64,000 nt of DNA, taken from NCBI RefSeq assembly GCF_047496725.1, contig NC_132970.1, forward strand, positions 23,338,001-23,402,000, written 5' to 3'. This DNA comes from Anoplolepis gracilipes (lineage: Eukaryota; Arthropoda; Insecta; Hymenoptera; Formicidae). Numbering within the stretch: position 1 is the stretch's first letter; each line of letters starts with the position of its first letter. A program made the translations under genes and the position numbers. The notes under the pieces were generated by a model. It saw only the letters and a list, made by a program, of their open reading frames with translations, searched no databases and was not told the origin of the DNA. This document shows positions 53,201 through 64,000 of the stretch, piece after piece.

Positions 53201-54228
53201 AATATTTTAAATAACATATTAAAATAATAACTATTATACTTACCTGCAATCAACAAATATTTCTTCTTGCAGGATTAGAGATACGAGAGACAGTAAATGG
53301 TGTTGAGGTCCAGTCTCATCAGAAATCAGATGACAGGTCTATTCATAGTTTATTTCACGGTAGCTTTTTGAATCTCAATTTCAACTCGGAGAAAGAAGAT
53401 TCAGTACAAAGCAAGATCATCAACTTCATCGTACCTCTGTCAGGTCGCTACGAAATCTTCCAAAGATTTCTTCAAAATTACGAAGACATCTGTCTGACTA
53501 ACGGTGAGAAGACGTCTCTGCTCGTCGTGCTCTATCAGCACAAAAGTGAAAACTCTCTAAACAAGACGATAGATCTGATCGAGCAGTTCAAGTACAAATA
53601 TCGCACTGCCAGCATAGAGGTTCTACCAATTTCCGGAGACTTTTCCAGAGCTAGAGCTTTGGACTTGGGCGCTTCGAAACTACAGGCTGACGATCTGATG
53701 CTATTCATCGATGTGGACATCGTATTTACAAATTCCGCATTGAACAGGGTACGACTGAACACTCTACCAGGCCGAAGAATGTACTTTCCGATCGTTTTCA
53801 GTCAATATGATCCTAAGATTGTCTACGGCGAGGCCGGGAAGCAGGACAAGTTTATCATAAACGAAATCTCCGGACACTGGAGGCAGTACGGTTTCGGGAT
53901 CGTCTCTCTGTACAAGAAAGATTATCATGCCGTAGGCGGTCTGGATCTCTCGATTCAGGGATGGGGTAAGGAGGACGTGGAATTCTTCGAGAAGGCGGTT
54001 AAATCGGACCTCGAGGTCTTCAGGGCGGCGGACAGACATCTGGTGCATGTGTATCACGAAATAGAATGCAGCCAGGAACTTTCTAGCCTCCAGTTGTCCA
54101 TGTGCATTGGATCCAAGACTGACACGTACGCCGGGGTCGAGACTTTGGCTGGTATGATTTACACTAATCCGAACATATTGCGCTTTGCCAAAGAGAGAAG
54201 ACAAAAGAGGACCAATCCTGCTGCCTAA
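43106..54228 (+). CDS. Chsy: chondroitin sulfate synthase (bifunctional GlcA/GalNAc transferase)
   Basis: Five exons join in frame: 43106-43918, 49036-49176, 49478-49658, 52386-52742 and 53273-54228, giving 815 residues (human CHSY1 802). After a basic MRKRR stretch, residues 16-35 form a signal-anchor segment of a type II Golgi protein. The N-terminal half is a beta-3 glucuronyltransferase-like domain (LFVGVMTAQKYL, PPQKKSFMMLEYMW) with the metal-binding DDD at 170-172. The C-terminal half is the beta-4 GalNAc transferase domain with DVD at 644-646, then SQYDPKIVYG and GWGKEDVEFF. All key motifs are intact. By homology it alternately adds GlcA and GalNAc to extend chondroitin. Exon 3 must end at the internal GTGATT donor (49659) to keep frame with exon 4; that donor restores the family's Gly-Val-Pro segment. 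The exon 2 donor (GTTGGT) is weak. Confidence 0.95.
45150..46000. repeat. paired diverged duplicate in Chsy intron 1
   Basis: Two stretches (about 45150-45355 and 45790-45970) share ordered near-identical blocks: GATGAGGATGTTA at 45261 and 45880, CCTGCTAACC shortly after, and CTTGACACTCGA at 45340 and 45957. The DNA between blocks differs. I see no open frame or transposon ends. They could be a duplicated regulatory module, old repeat copies or non-coding RNA genes. Confidence 0.5.
46486..47494 (+). mobile_element. hAT-like non-autonomous element, copy 2 (complete)
   Basis: It starts CAGAGTTGGGAAAGTTACTT and ends AACGCGTTACTTCCCAACCCTG, and is flanked on both sides by an identical 8-bp duplication (TATATAAT), the hallmark of hAT insertions. 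Length 1009 bp, no transposase frame. It sits in Chsy intron 1, opposite in orientation to copy 1. Confidence 0.85.
48270..48675 (+). repeat. dispersed repeat with hammerhead-like motif
   Basis: It starts ATGGCGAGTAAGAGCAAACG and ends in the near-complement GCTCTTACTCGTCATTT. It is related to the arms of the inverted repeat at 6761-7917. It contains CTGAAGA, a GGTCA/TGACC stem and GAAACG at 48550-48580. Located in Chsy intron 1. Confidence 0.6.
50239..50287. repeat. (GA)n microsatellite, Chsy intron 3
   Basis: About 20 GA units followed by an imperfect A/G-rich tail. Open frames across it (Arg-Glu or Ser-Leu repeats) are by-products. Confidence 0.9.
51158..51665. mobile_element. degenerate element with CAGGGTGTTTC end, Chsy intron 3
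   Basis: The left end reads ACAGGGTGTTTCAAAAATG. The right part (51545-51660) contains partial inverted matches to the left, such as the stretch around 'cttattttgatca'. The right terminus is not clear, so this is probably an old, mutated copy. Confidence 0.4.
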
Positions 54229-57013
54229 TCGTCGAATAATCGTGAAACAAAAAAAGTGATAAATGAAAATCTGTGAAATGGGCTGTCGAAAATGATATCT
54301 GGAAAACAGTTTAATTTTATTATAAATTATATAAGAGACTTGTGAATAATGTGTATCCCATCAAGGTAAAAAAAAAAAAAAAAATATTTTTCTCGTTACG
54401 CTTTGGCTTTAGTCATGGGATATAATATTATAATGTGTCGATGAACGAACTATCGGACTTTCTGAACCTCGGTGCCAGAATATTTCGTCATTATTTAAGC
54501 GTGTAAATATATATTGTGCGAGACGAACAAATAAAAATTGATACAATCCAAATTTTACTGTATCGCAAAAAAAATGTATATATAATATATCAAAGCTTTG
54601 ATTGAAAACATATATTTCAAAGTTTTGATTGCGAAACAAAGATATTACACGATTATTGATCTTGGAAAATAATAGATCTGGAAGAGTCATTGAGAACTAC
54701 CAAAGTCATTGTAGACATGTTAGTAGATCTTTATGTGTGCAAAAATGATTTCCATTTTTATCGTTAATTTATGTAACGCTATATTATTCTCTCACCGTCA
54801 AATGATCTTTTTTTATAGAGAAGCTGAAAATAAACCGTTATCGTATATGTTTACAGTTGCAATTGCCAATACTTTTTATGGAAATCAAATGTAATCACAC
54901 ATATTTTATATAATCATTAGCTTAGAAAGTAAGTTTAAATATTATAAATAAATGTGATATTATCGTGCCTTTTATAAATTTTTTTTTTCGTAAATTTATG
55001 TATAATTAATCTATAAATGATACTTTTCAATTGTCATTGCGCTACATTTCACATATTCATAGGTAAAAGACTTTGCAATAGTCAGAATATAATACTCACG
55101 CTTTGGTGAAGAAAATTTTTACGTTTTAAGTTATATAACGTCATCTTTTCTCTCCTCTCCTCTCTTGTCACTTTTCTAAAATAAAATATAATATAATATA
55201 ATATAAATATATAATTTGGCGATATTCTTTTTACATCTTATTTAAAACGAAAATTTAATTATTTAAATGTTTATACGAGATTATATAGATTTCAGCAAAT
55301 TTTACTTTAAATAAATTAATAGTGCGTAATAATTAGATATTTCAAGCTTATCATGTATAAATGTAAAATTCGAAATACTGAGAAATTTGTTAGCATATTA
55401 TCAGAATATTGATTATGATAGATTGATGAAGTTGCATCTTTTTATCCATTTTTTGTAATAGTATAAATATAAACATTATAAAAGTATTTAACGGATTAAC
55501 ACAATATTCCACAAATATATTTTAGAATATCATCCTTAGAGTTTTATGTGGCAACTATTGCCTCGGAAAATTAAAATATAGAAAATAAGTGTGCATATTT
55601 ACTTATTAAATTGCAATTTATTTGTCTCAAAATGTTTGCCATCTAAAAATGTTTGACTTTTAGCGCTATATAAAATGCTTCTAAAAGTATATCAAAATTG
55701 TGAAGTTTAGCTTCTGCAAAGTATCATAATTTTTTTTGTATATTGGCGTTCAAGATCTGAAATTAGGAAATTAATTCATTTTTGGAAAAATGTCTGGAGA
55801 TTATAACTTCTGGGAAATATTGTAAGCGGAAGGAGGAGAAATTTCACTTAAAATCATCGCAAGGAAAACAAAGTTAGAAAAGAATTGATCTCGTATTAGC
55901 TCGACGTGAAGAAGCGATAACTTATCGAGCTTTCGAGTAGGCCTCAAGAAAACAGAAGGAAAGCAAATAGTTAGAAACACAGTAAATAGTGATAATTTGT
56001 AATATACGATCCGTTTGACAATAGAGATTGTAACGAAATATCACTTCTCGGGAAAATGATGCGACTTTTCCTCATGTGGTACGTTGCACCATGAGAATTG
56101 AAAAACGACATGGCAGTTTGGAGTGCAATTACGAATCGTCAACTGTTATTATAACTGTCTATAAATAAATGTCTTATTGCGCAGATTGTATTGTAAGTGA
56201 TAACTTATGAAGCTTTCGCGAATGGCGTTTAAGGAAACGAAGGATGAATAATAAACAGTTAGAACCGCAATAGATAATGGTAATTTATGATAGATGAGTT
56301 GTGGAAAAGAAAAGTCCGACTTTTTTTGCGTATTGCAAATATCCAGAATTTTTGTTGGCATTGTGATTTAGAATACGTGAGAATATAAATATAATATATT
56401 AGTACATAATAGCTTATATATTACACAGCTAGTGCTTGTATATTACAGTGCGCAATTAAAGTACAGTGCGTAAATGAATAATGCACATCTGGTAATTCAG
56501 CGAGTAATGAATATAATTACCGATACAGTGACGGCTCAATGTTTTGTCAACAGCTTTTCTAAAAATAAATAAGAAAATACTTTCTTTCTCAATTAATACA
56601 AAAAAATTTTTTTTTCTGAAAAATTTAATTGTGACGTTTGCTTATATATGCTAGTTTTTAATTCATAGATATTTTTGCTATTTTACATTATTTTTATTAT
56701 TATTATTATCATCAGATCATCTCAAGAATTTCATATTCGATAAAATTTTCGAGAGAAGTGGTCGATAACACATCTTCGTTTATGCACGAAATGTTTCGTG
56801 TTAAAATTGTCAGGTTGTGGAAAAAAAATGTTAATGACTTTCTTGACGAAGACATTGTTCTTATCATGAATTTTCCTATACAAAGGTTCTTTGTAATACA
56901 CAAAATCAAGCGCGAAGGAGCGAAAAGAGAGGCTCCGGCTTTTATTACGGCGTTGATAGATAATAACGTATCGCTCAAGCTCAAGGCCGCCTGCAATCGT
57001 GGTAGACGGCGCA
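54229..57013. other. Chsy 3' flank and intergenic DNA
   Basis: AATAAA hexamers at 54530-54535 and again near 54945 could end the Chsy mRNA. The remainder is AT-rich. At 56730-57010 GC rises a little and overlapping open frames of 100-150 codons appear on both strands, but none is recognisable. This stretch is more likely the lysozyme upstream region. Confidence 0.4.
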
Positions 57014-57050
57014 TTTATAAGACATATTTCCGCATGATTTCTCAGTGCGA
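57014..57050 (+). promoter_or_regulatory. candidate TATA + initiator promoter for the lysozyme
   Basis: TTTATAAG at 57014-57021 is followed by an arthropod initiator-like TCAGT at 57042-57046. If the A at 57044 is +1, the TATA begins at about -28, close to normal spacing. The leader would then be about 400 nt, with room for an intron I cannot place. Confidence 0.45.
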
Positions 57051-57442
57051 TCGTCAGTTCGATACTTAGTGTCGCGTTCTTCGAAACACGCGAGGTCGTC
57101 AACATCGGACGAAAATACGCGAAATTATTCGATAAAGTCACTCGGCAAGTAATTAAAAACATTCCAAACAGCCACTTGAACATACTTCATTATATTATTG
57201 ATACTACATATAAACCCACGACAAACAAACTCCGATTTATAAATTATTAAAGTATTGCGTCAGATCAGCAGGCGAAGAATATTTTTATCTTGTTGTATAA
57301 TATCTTTCGGAGCGAAAATCTCTGCCGAGAAGATCGCAGAATATCAAGTTTAATATTAAAAAATACTGACAAACAATAAAATCAAGCAGCAAAGGATTCT
57401 AGTTTCTTGCTGTAAATTCCAGCAATTAATAATCGTTGAAAA

Positions 57443-57922
57443 ATGAGAGAATTCTGGATGATCATCCTGATGGTGGTCGTGGCTACTCGTTCGCTAGTGG
57501 AGGGAAAGATACTCACAGAATGTGAGGCGGTAAAGGAGCTGAAGCGAGCTCAAATTAGTAAGAGCTTACTCAGCAATTGGGTCTGCCTGATGCAAAGCGA
57601 AAGTAGGATGAATACGGCGTTAATGACTGGTCCAAAGACAGCATCCAGCTATTCCTTCGGTATCCTCCAGATCAACAGCTCCAAGTGGTGCACGAGAGGA
57701 CGCAAGGGTGGCATCTGTAACAAACGGTGCGAGGAGTTTCTCAACGATGACATAAAGGACGACATCGCGTGCGGAAAAAAGATTTTTGATCAGGAGGGAT
57801 TTAAAGCATGGGATGGATGGATGAAAAAATGCAAAAATAAACCGCTGCCCAACATTGCACACTGCAAACGAAGAAGAAGAATGGCGACTCCAATCGAAGT
57901 AATTGACCCTGCGATTGTATGA
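57443..57922 (+). CDS. c-type lysozyme-like protein, catalytic Asp replaced by Ser
   Basis: A single 159-codon frame without introns. Residues 1-21 are a secretion signal. The mature part has all eight family cysteines (27, 48, 83, 92, 96, 110, 130, 141) and the conserved FGILQINS stretch. The catalytic Glu is present (E53, five residues after C48, as in chicken Glu35). The position of chicken Asp52, twelve residues before the third Cys, is Ser71 (codon TCC). Classical c-type lysozymes need both residues to cut peptidoglycan, so activity is probably lost or altered. It may bind bacterial wall or another sugar instead. The loop between the two active-site positions is one residue longer than in chicken lysozyme. 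After the last Cys comes an unusual 18-residue tail starting KRRRR. The frame is clean, with no sign of decay. Confidence 0.93.
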   Translation: MREFWMIILMVVVATRSLVEGKILTECEAVKELKRAQISKSLLSNWVCLMQSESRMNTALMTGPKTASSYSFGILQINSSKWCTRGRKGGICNKRCEEFLNDDIKDDIACGKKIFDQEGFKAWDGWMKKCKNKPLPNIAHCKRRRRMATPIEVIDPAIV

Positions 57923-58094
57923 TTGAGAGAATTCACTTGATACACTACCGATACATGACGCTCGATCTTATTTCAACAAGAATTTCATTGTATCCTTTGC
58001 TAAAATGTTGCAATATATATAAACTCCCTTACGTCAAAATTTAACTGAAGCTGTAAACGATGTGCGTAAATGATTTTATCAGATTTTAATACAT

Positions 58095-58100
58095 ATTAAA
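58095..58100 (+). terminator. ATTAAA, possible lysozyme poly(A) signal
   Basis: A variant poly(A) hexamer 173 bp after the lysozyme stop, lying inside the 8-bp target duplication of the adjacent hAT-like element. No AATAAA was seen closer to the stop. Confidence 0.3.
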
Positions 58101-58102
58101 AC

Positions 58103-59281
58103 CAGGGTTGGAAATGCTGTTACCGTTACAGTTACTTTTTTTTGGTAACGTAGTGATAACGACGTTACTATTTTTTTTTCTGTAACTGTAGCGGTAACGT
58201 AGTTACATGTTTTTTAGTAACGGTTACGAATTTAACAGTTACTTTTATCGTTACTTTTTTATAGAACCTATTTATGACATATTATATTTTTTATTTTCGT
58301 ATATTCAATCTTCAATTATCAACAGATATTCTAACATCTTTGTAAGCGCGTTCTGAATACGGACCATAATTATGAGAGTACAACAAATATATCGTGTATT
58401 TGACTATAGCTATAAATTTAATGCAAGCCAAAATTTTTTTTTATTTATACTTTGAGTATTTACAAATTTTTTATGGTTTTACAAAGGAGGAGGGTCAATA
58501 AGGCCCGATTTTGGCTCACTCACGATTTCGTTGTAAATCATCAGAACTACTTCTTAATACATAAGAAACTAAATTTAGTTGATTTTAGCCAGAAATTCCT
58601 ATTTATGGATATTGTGTTTAATACTACACAACTCGCCTGAAAATCGTAAATATTATATTGGACATCATTAATATCATAATTTAAAATTATTTTTATACGT
58701 AAAATTGATAATGTCAGTGAAATACGTCAGACAATGCACACGTGTCTGGCCGCAAAACTGTGAAAAATGAGTACTTTTCATATCGTATCTATCCAAGATG
58801 CAAAAAAATGTGACTTTGATAATGTGTGCATTGTCTGACGTATTCACTGACATTATCAATTTTATGTATAAAATAATTTTAAATTATGATATTAATGATA
58901 TCCAATATAATATTTATGATTTTCAGGCGAGTTGAGTAGTATTAAACACAATATCCATAAATACGAATTTCTGTCTTTAAACAGGATAACGAGTACGTTG
59001 AACATGTCCGTTTAGGCTAAAATTAACTAAAGTAGTTCTGATGATTTACAACGAAATCGTTAGTGGGCCAAAATCGGGCTTTATTGACCCTCCTCCTTTA
59101 AAATAAAAATTTTTAAAAATTTATTGATATTTTATTAATTTTTTTAATAAAATATATTACAAAAGTATATTTTTTATTTAATTTTTGTCTTAAAAGTAAC
59201 GAAAAAAAGTAACGAATAGTTACTTTTTAAGTAACGATAACGATAACAAGTTACTTTTTGAAAGTAACTTTCCTATCCCTG
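58103..59281. mobile_element. hAT-like element, copy 3, with nested foldback
   Basis: Ends CAGGGTTGGAAATGC and TTTCCTATCCCTG, flanked by ATTAAAAC and ATTAATAC (seven of eight match). Only the terminal parts resemble the other copies; the interior is occupied by a foldback at 58483-59099. The insertion begins 180 bp after the lysozyme stop codon. Confidence 0.78.
58483..59099. mobile_element. foldback element nested in the hAT-like copy 3
   Basis: The ends are AAAGGAGGAGGGTCAATAA and its complement. The two arms, of nearly 300 bp each, meet near 58790. A different terminal sequence from the host element indicates a separate, later insertion. Confidence 0.75.
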
Positions 59282-62200
59282 ATTAATACATACTACATAT
59301 TTAATACATATTATTTTCTATTAACTCTTACTTTTGATTTTGCCAGTAATAGGGTACGTCTTCGAGCAACGCATTGTGCGAGCAAAATACGTCGGCATGC
59401 TTTATAAATATATTAATCTAATCCGATTGAACCTGTGCCAGTTATGACGTAAAAGTTCACGTGGTCGACTTAAACTCACTCTTCTACGCGACTTGGCAGA
59501 TACGAAATAGCTTCGAAATTCTGGTTACTAGAATCACAATAACATACGTGACGAGAATTTACTGTTTTCCCGATTTCATTTCTTTTTTTTTTTTTTTTTT
59601 TTTACTCATGCTGCGTGTATGACATTTCGGTGAATCACCTTGCAAATCGTTCCGTCGTAAAATTCAAAGATAAAAAGAACCAACTTTGTAATACAGAAAC
59701 TATATAATATCTCTATATTTGAAAAAAGAAACCGACTTTTAAGACTCTCTCCAGGAAAAAAAAATATTACAAACAGCAAGTCACTTTGTTGGTCATAAAA
59801 AATATTTATAGCTAAATAATGTCAATGTGTTAGATCAAATATTTTAAATGCAACGCAACACAAAGTGTCTAAAGAATATTGTAAAGACATTTAAGACAAA
59901 AAGCGTTCTGATTTTTAAATGTTTTAAAGATACTTTGTGTAAATATCTTTTATATATTTTTGTTATTTTTTGAGAAGCTCTTTAATAAATTTTGAGATCT
60001 TATAATATTTAACTTGTGCTAGTTGTAACATTTATAACATTTAATAATATTTTATAAAGTTAGTTATATTTTTATGTATAACGAAATATAAGTGTGATAA
60101 CTATTATTAATTGATTATTATTCATTGTTCTATAAGCTGTTATTAAAGATAAATTGCATTTAAACCTTTTATACATGTAAATATTTCAAAACTTTAGAAT
60201 TAAAAAAAATATTTTAAGTTTAAATGAGAGAGAGAGAATTGTTAAAATTAGCTTAAAAGAACTAAATTAATGCTTAATTTTTTTAAAGGTTATTTGTTAT
60301 ATAAATTTGCTCAAAATACAATTGAGCAAATACAAAAAATAATTCTGATACCAATTTTGTGTGATAGAATTCTCAAGCGAACATAATTAATCCAATTGTA
60401 TCAACAAACGAATTCTACGAACACAATCGGAATATCGTCATAACACAGCTGTTTATTGATTTGCGTTAAGAAGAACCGATATTGATCTTCAAGGCTAAGA
60501 AATATGAAGATCGAATGATTCTGATATATTTACGTAATGCCTATCGCCTGTTCCTTTAATTGGTTCTCTTCTAAATTTGATATCAAGGTCAGTGGCAAAT
60601 TTCAATTTCTCGACTAGTCGTGCAGAATGTTACGTTCAAAATGTTTTAGTTTATTTCAATCTATGCAAAATAAATTTAATACTTATTGATAATTTACATA
60701 TAGGTATAACCATATCATAAATAAGAATATTTTCTTTCGTAAAATAGTGAATAAATAAAATGATAATAAAAAAACTAACAATTTTGAATTAAAAGCCACT
60801 CTAAAATCATAACACAAATGATAATTCTGGCAAAAAAACACATCTAATAAAATATATCAACCCTTAAAACATATTACGAGGAAAATTGCGATTAGCATCA
60901 AAAGAAAATAAATTTTCTTTAGCCGGAATCTCTCTCCGCGTTTCTCTTTCTGTCTTGAAACTCGATTGAATCAGCTGCTTAGATTTATACTTATGATGCA
61001 TAGGAAGTGCGAGATAGCGAGCACGTGATTAATTACATAACGGAGCGTTTGCTCCGAGTGAAAGATTCCAAGCTGACATCTACCACCTTAGACGCTCTGC
61101 GGAATTTCAATGAAGGAGATGCATCGATCCATAAGATTATTTTATCGCGTCTGGAATATTCTTCAAAAACTTTCTTTCGCAATAAAATCATATTCATATC
61201 TTTTCATCGTAATTTTCGACGTGTCTTTTTTTGCAGTTACATTCGATAAAATTTCAATCGGAATAAATTTACCAAGCAAAGTCTACTCAGTCAGATCGTT
61301 GGCAGTTCGCTAACGGAACATTGGTGTACTTGGCTGACTCGAGGATGCACGTAAGCGCACTTTATCCTAGCCCCCGGCTGGAGTGCATGCACCTTTCACT
61401 AGCGGAAGTGAACACAGCTGAGAGGCAGACGCGTGAGAGCGACCCAGGTCATCACTCGTTCGTTACGGACAACCGCTTCGTGGCAAGCCAAGGCATCGTG
61501 AAACGTACGTTTGAATTGTCAATACATCGCTAATTGGCAAGCGATCAACAACCGATTCATCGTCGATTCTCACCAAACCTTTTGTAACTTGTTCTAATGA
61601 AACGTTGCGGGAATAATCTTATCATATATAATATAGCATGATTCATGTTCTGATTTCCTTATTTAACTTAATTATGCGTGTTGAGGGATTTGTTTCCTCC
61701 TTTTCGACGGACAACGATCGATGAAATTAGCCATTATTATTTTATTGGCAATGACTATCAAGCCATTGTTGGTCATCTTTTCTTCGCTAAAAAAATTTTC
61801 ATCAGTGATTGAGGAAGAGATGCTCGCGCGCTTTTCGAATACACGCGAAATCCCTGGTATCATCACGCAGCGATTAATCATGTCGTGTCGGCGGGATGTG
61901 TGAAGTAAACGAATAACGTGCGAAGATGCGTTTACGCTTTCTCAGCGACTTTTGATTGCGCAATCGCGCGTAGATGGATGTACACATATACACTGTAATG
62001 GGTCTCTCGGTGGTTTCGGTGTTCGATCGATGTCTCGTCTTTGCGAAAGAAAGGCAGTTAATAGAGAAAAAAAAAAAAAGCATTTACCATCGCCGATTTA
62101 TATATATAGGGAAATAAAATTATACGGGAAGTAAATCTATAAACTCTTGTCCGAAGCCAAGCCTCGCGTAACATCGCCACGCAACCTTTTCCCCACTTTG

Positions 62201-62351
62201 CTATTATCTCCGACTTTCTTTCGATAGCGATCGTTTATTAATGATTACTAACGATCCCTGACATCTTTTTCATTATTTTGCGGATATGAAATTTTGATTT
62301 GATCGCCCAATAATTACGATTAAGCTCAAATTTTGCAATTAATGTAGAGAC
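59282..62351. other. intergenic DNA, no recognisable gene
   Basis: AT-rich to about 60950, then moderately GC-richer to about 62100 with several short open frames on both strands, none recognisable. The GC-richer part might be a promoter region of a gene that starts beyond the window. Confidence 0.4.
61285..61360 (+). promoter_or_regulatory. possible initiator and untranslated exon end
   Basis: ACTCAGTCAGATCGTTGGCAG resembles an arthropod initiator region, and about 65 bp later comes a donor-like CAC|GTAAGC near 61351. Together these could mark a short non-coding first exon. Weak evidence. Confidence 0.2.
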
Positions 62352-63372
62352 CAGAGTTGGGAAAGTTACTTTATAAAAGTAACTCGTTACAGTTACCGTT
62401 CTCTTTTCCGAAATGTAATCCGTTACTAATTTTAAAAAATAACTCGTTACCGTTATTCAAAAAGTAACGAATCGTTACAATCTTCGTTACTTTTTTTATA
62501 TACAATACAAACTTTCCATAAAAATTTTTTTAATACAAGATCAAATTATTTAATATAAGAATCAAATTAAATTAAAAATTTACGCTAAACACTAAAAATT
62601 TTTAAACATTATTTTACATTAAAGTAATCAAAATGATATAATTTTGATAGTGATATTGCTATTAATATAAAATGTGTAATAATTTTGATAATACATTATT
62701 TTAAATAAAAGAAACTTTTGAAAAAAATTATAGACAAGCTTTCTTAAACACTTTTAAATGCTGTAAATGTGAATAAAGTGATTTTCTTATTGTTAGTTTA
62801 CTTTCAATAGATTTGTAAATATGGTCAAAATCGCTTTTTTCACGTCTTTTTAATTTTTTTTATTTTAAAATTCTAACACGATACGATAATTTTTATAATA
62901 TCAAATTCTTGACTAATCATTAAATTATCTGTCTACTTAAATGTTTTTTTTTACGAAATAAAAAGATGTTAGAAAGAGATTCCAGTAATTCCTATGTGAT
63001 ACTGCATTTCAATACTCTTATTAATCCCTAAGTTCTATTTCGAGCATATGTGCACATGTATCTACAGTATATGTTACATGTACTATATAAAATGCGCGCA
63101 TATGCATGAAACGAAAAATATCTATATTTCTTTATTTAAAAATTATGTTTGAAAAAAGTATAGTATATTCAAGTATATTCAAGTATATTTGAAAAAATGG
63201 TAGACAGCACAGAAAGACCAAAAGAGATCTTAAAGACAATAAGACGTCTTTAAGTCGTCTTTTAAGCATCTTTTAAAGACATATGCTGTCTGGAAAGTAA
63301 CGATAAAAGTAACTATTAATTTAGTTACTCGTTATCGAAAAATGTAACAAAGTTACTTTTATAGAAGTAATG
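62352..63372 (+). mobile_element. hAT-like element, copy 4, 3' end missing
   Basis: Starts CAGAGTTGGGAAAGTTACTT like copy 2 and is colinear with it for about 1 kb. Before the right terminal repeat it passes directly into a TC microsatellite (63375-63408), so the right end is lost. Confidence 0.78.
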
Positions 63373-63374
63373 AA

Positions 63375-63408
63375 TCTCTCTCTCTCTCTCTCTCTCCCTC
63401 TCTCTCTA
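63375..63408. repeat. (TC)n microsatellite at the broken hAT end
   Basis: A TC run with one CCC interruption immediately after the truncated hAT-like copy. Confidence 0.9.
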
Positions 63409-64000
63409 AAAAGGTGATTACAACAACTTCAATTTTTTTTACTTTAAAATCAGTTCCTCGCATTCTATATAAAAGTGATAATTGAAGAATTTTAATCATA
63501 GAATTCAAGACGAAGATAGACTTTTTGGCTTTTTTTCATTCAATTTTACATTTTTGAAGTATTCGAAAATTACTCAGTCCAGGTCTATTTTAATTTTTAA
63601 CTTTATCAAGAAATTTTGAAAATAAACCGTTTTCGCATATGACAAAAATAATTCAAAATTCCATAATTCACAACTTCGATAGAACTCGTGCAAGTTAGAA
63701 GAACTGAAAAACTCGGATTCGCGCAAATCAAAGTGACACGTTTACGACCGAATTTGTATGGTGAAGGTGACCGTCTCGGTGAAAGGTTTAATCTTTCATA
63801 TGTATATTCAAGGAATAATGATATTCAAAGACAAGGAAATTAAGCTTCATCTACTCCCCTAATGTTTTTATCTATGATCAACATCTGCACGGATTTATGA
63901 TTATCCGGTACTCAGATATCTAGACAAGAATCTCTGTACGTGTGGATATGTGTATGAAAATTGAGATCCACGAAGAACTTCGACCCGCTAGGATGTGATA
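63409..64000. other. AT-rich end of window
   Basis: I see no gene, element end or clear motif in the last 590 bp. Confidence 0.4.

Noticed and set aside
56731..57183. 150-codon minus-strand frame upstream of the lysozyme
   Set aside because: Three overlapping frames on both strands are open here, none recognisable, and the putative lysozyme promoter lies within it.

Overview
This window looks like AT-rich nuclear DNA from an insect, most likely a hymenopteran and plausibly an ant. The evidence is multi-exon genes with GT-AG introns, insect-type protein families, many TA microsatellites and a dense population of short non-autonomous DNA transposons. The species assignment is an inference. I saw no rRNA, convincing tRNA or CRISPR array.

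Layout. Positions 1-5900 hold repeats, one hAT-like element and two weak orphan-exon candidates. Positions 5936-11921 (+) are a four-exon gene for 2-phosphoxylose phosphatase (PXYLP1), whose first and third introns contain large foldback elements. Positions 14447-30013 (-) are an 18-exon gene for the giant coiled-coil centrosome scaffold pericentrin-like protein / AKAP9 (Plp), ending in a PACT domain. It is convergent with PXYLP1. All 18 exons join in one frame, giving 3009 residues. Positions 30500-43000 carry no recognisable protein gene, but hold two tandem arrays, a GC-rich block that could be a promoter and untranslated first exon, a nested pair of MITEs and a foldback element. Positions 43106-54228 (+) are a five-exon chondroitin sulfate synthase (Chsy, 815 residues) with both glycosyltransferase metal-binding motifs. 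Positions 57443-57922 (+) are an intronless c-type lysozyme-like gene whose second catalytic residue (Asp) is replaced by Ser. The rest, to 64000, is repeat-rich and contains two more hAT-like copies.

How the genes relate. PXYLP1 and Chsy act in one pathway: the phosphatase removes the xylose 2-phosphate of the proteoglycan linkage region, and Chsy builds the chondroitin chain on that linker in the Golgi. They lie on the same strand, about 31 kb apart (end of PXYLP1 to Chsy ATG), with Plp between them on the other strand. Plp (centrosome) and the lysozyme (secreted, immune or digestive family) are functionally unrelated neighbours.

Most notable signals: the lysozyme active-site substitution and its polybasic C-terminal tail; a hammerhead-ribozyme-like core repeated three times in one repeat family; paired conserved blocks in Chsy intron 1; a GC-AG intron and possible frame-preserving cassette exons in Plp; an overlapping upstream ORF at the Chsy start; and layered transposon insertions. 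I do not see a convincing wholly new multi-gene system.
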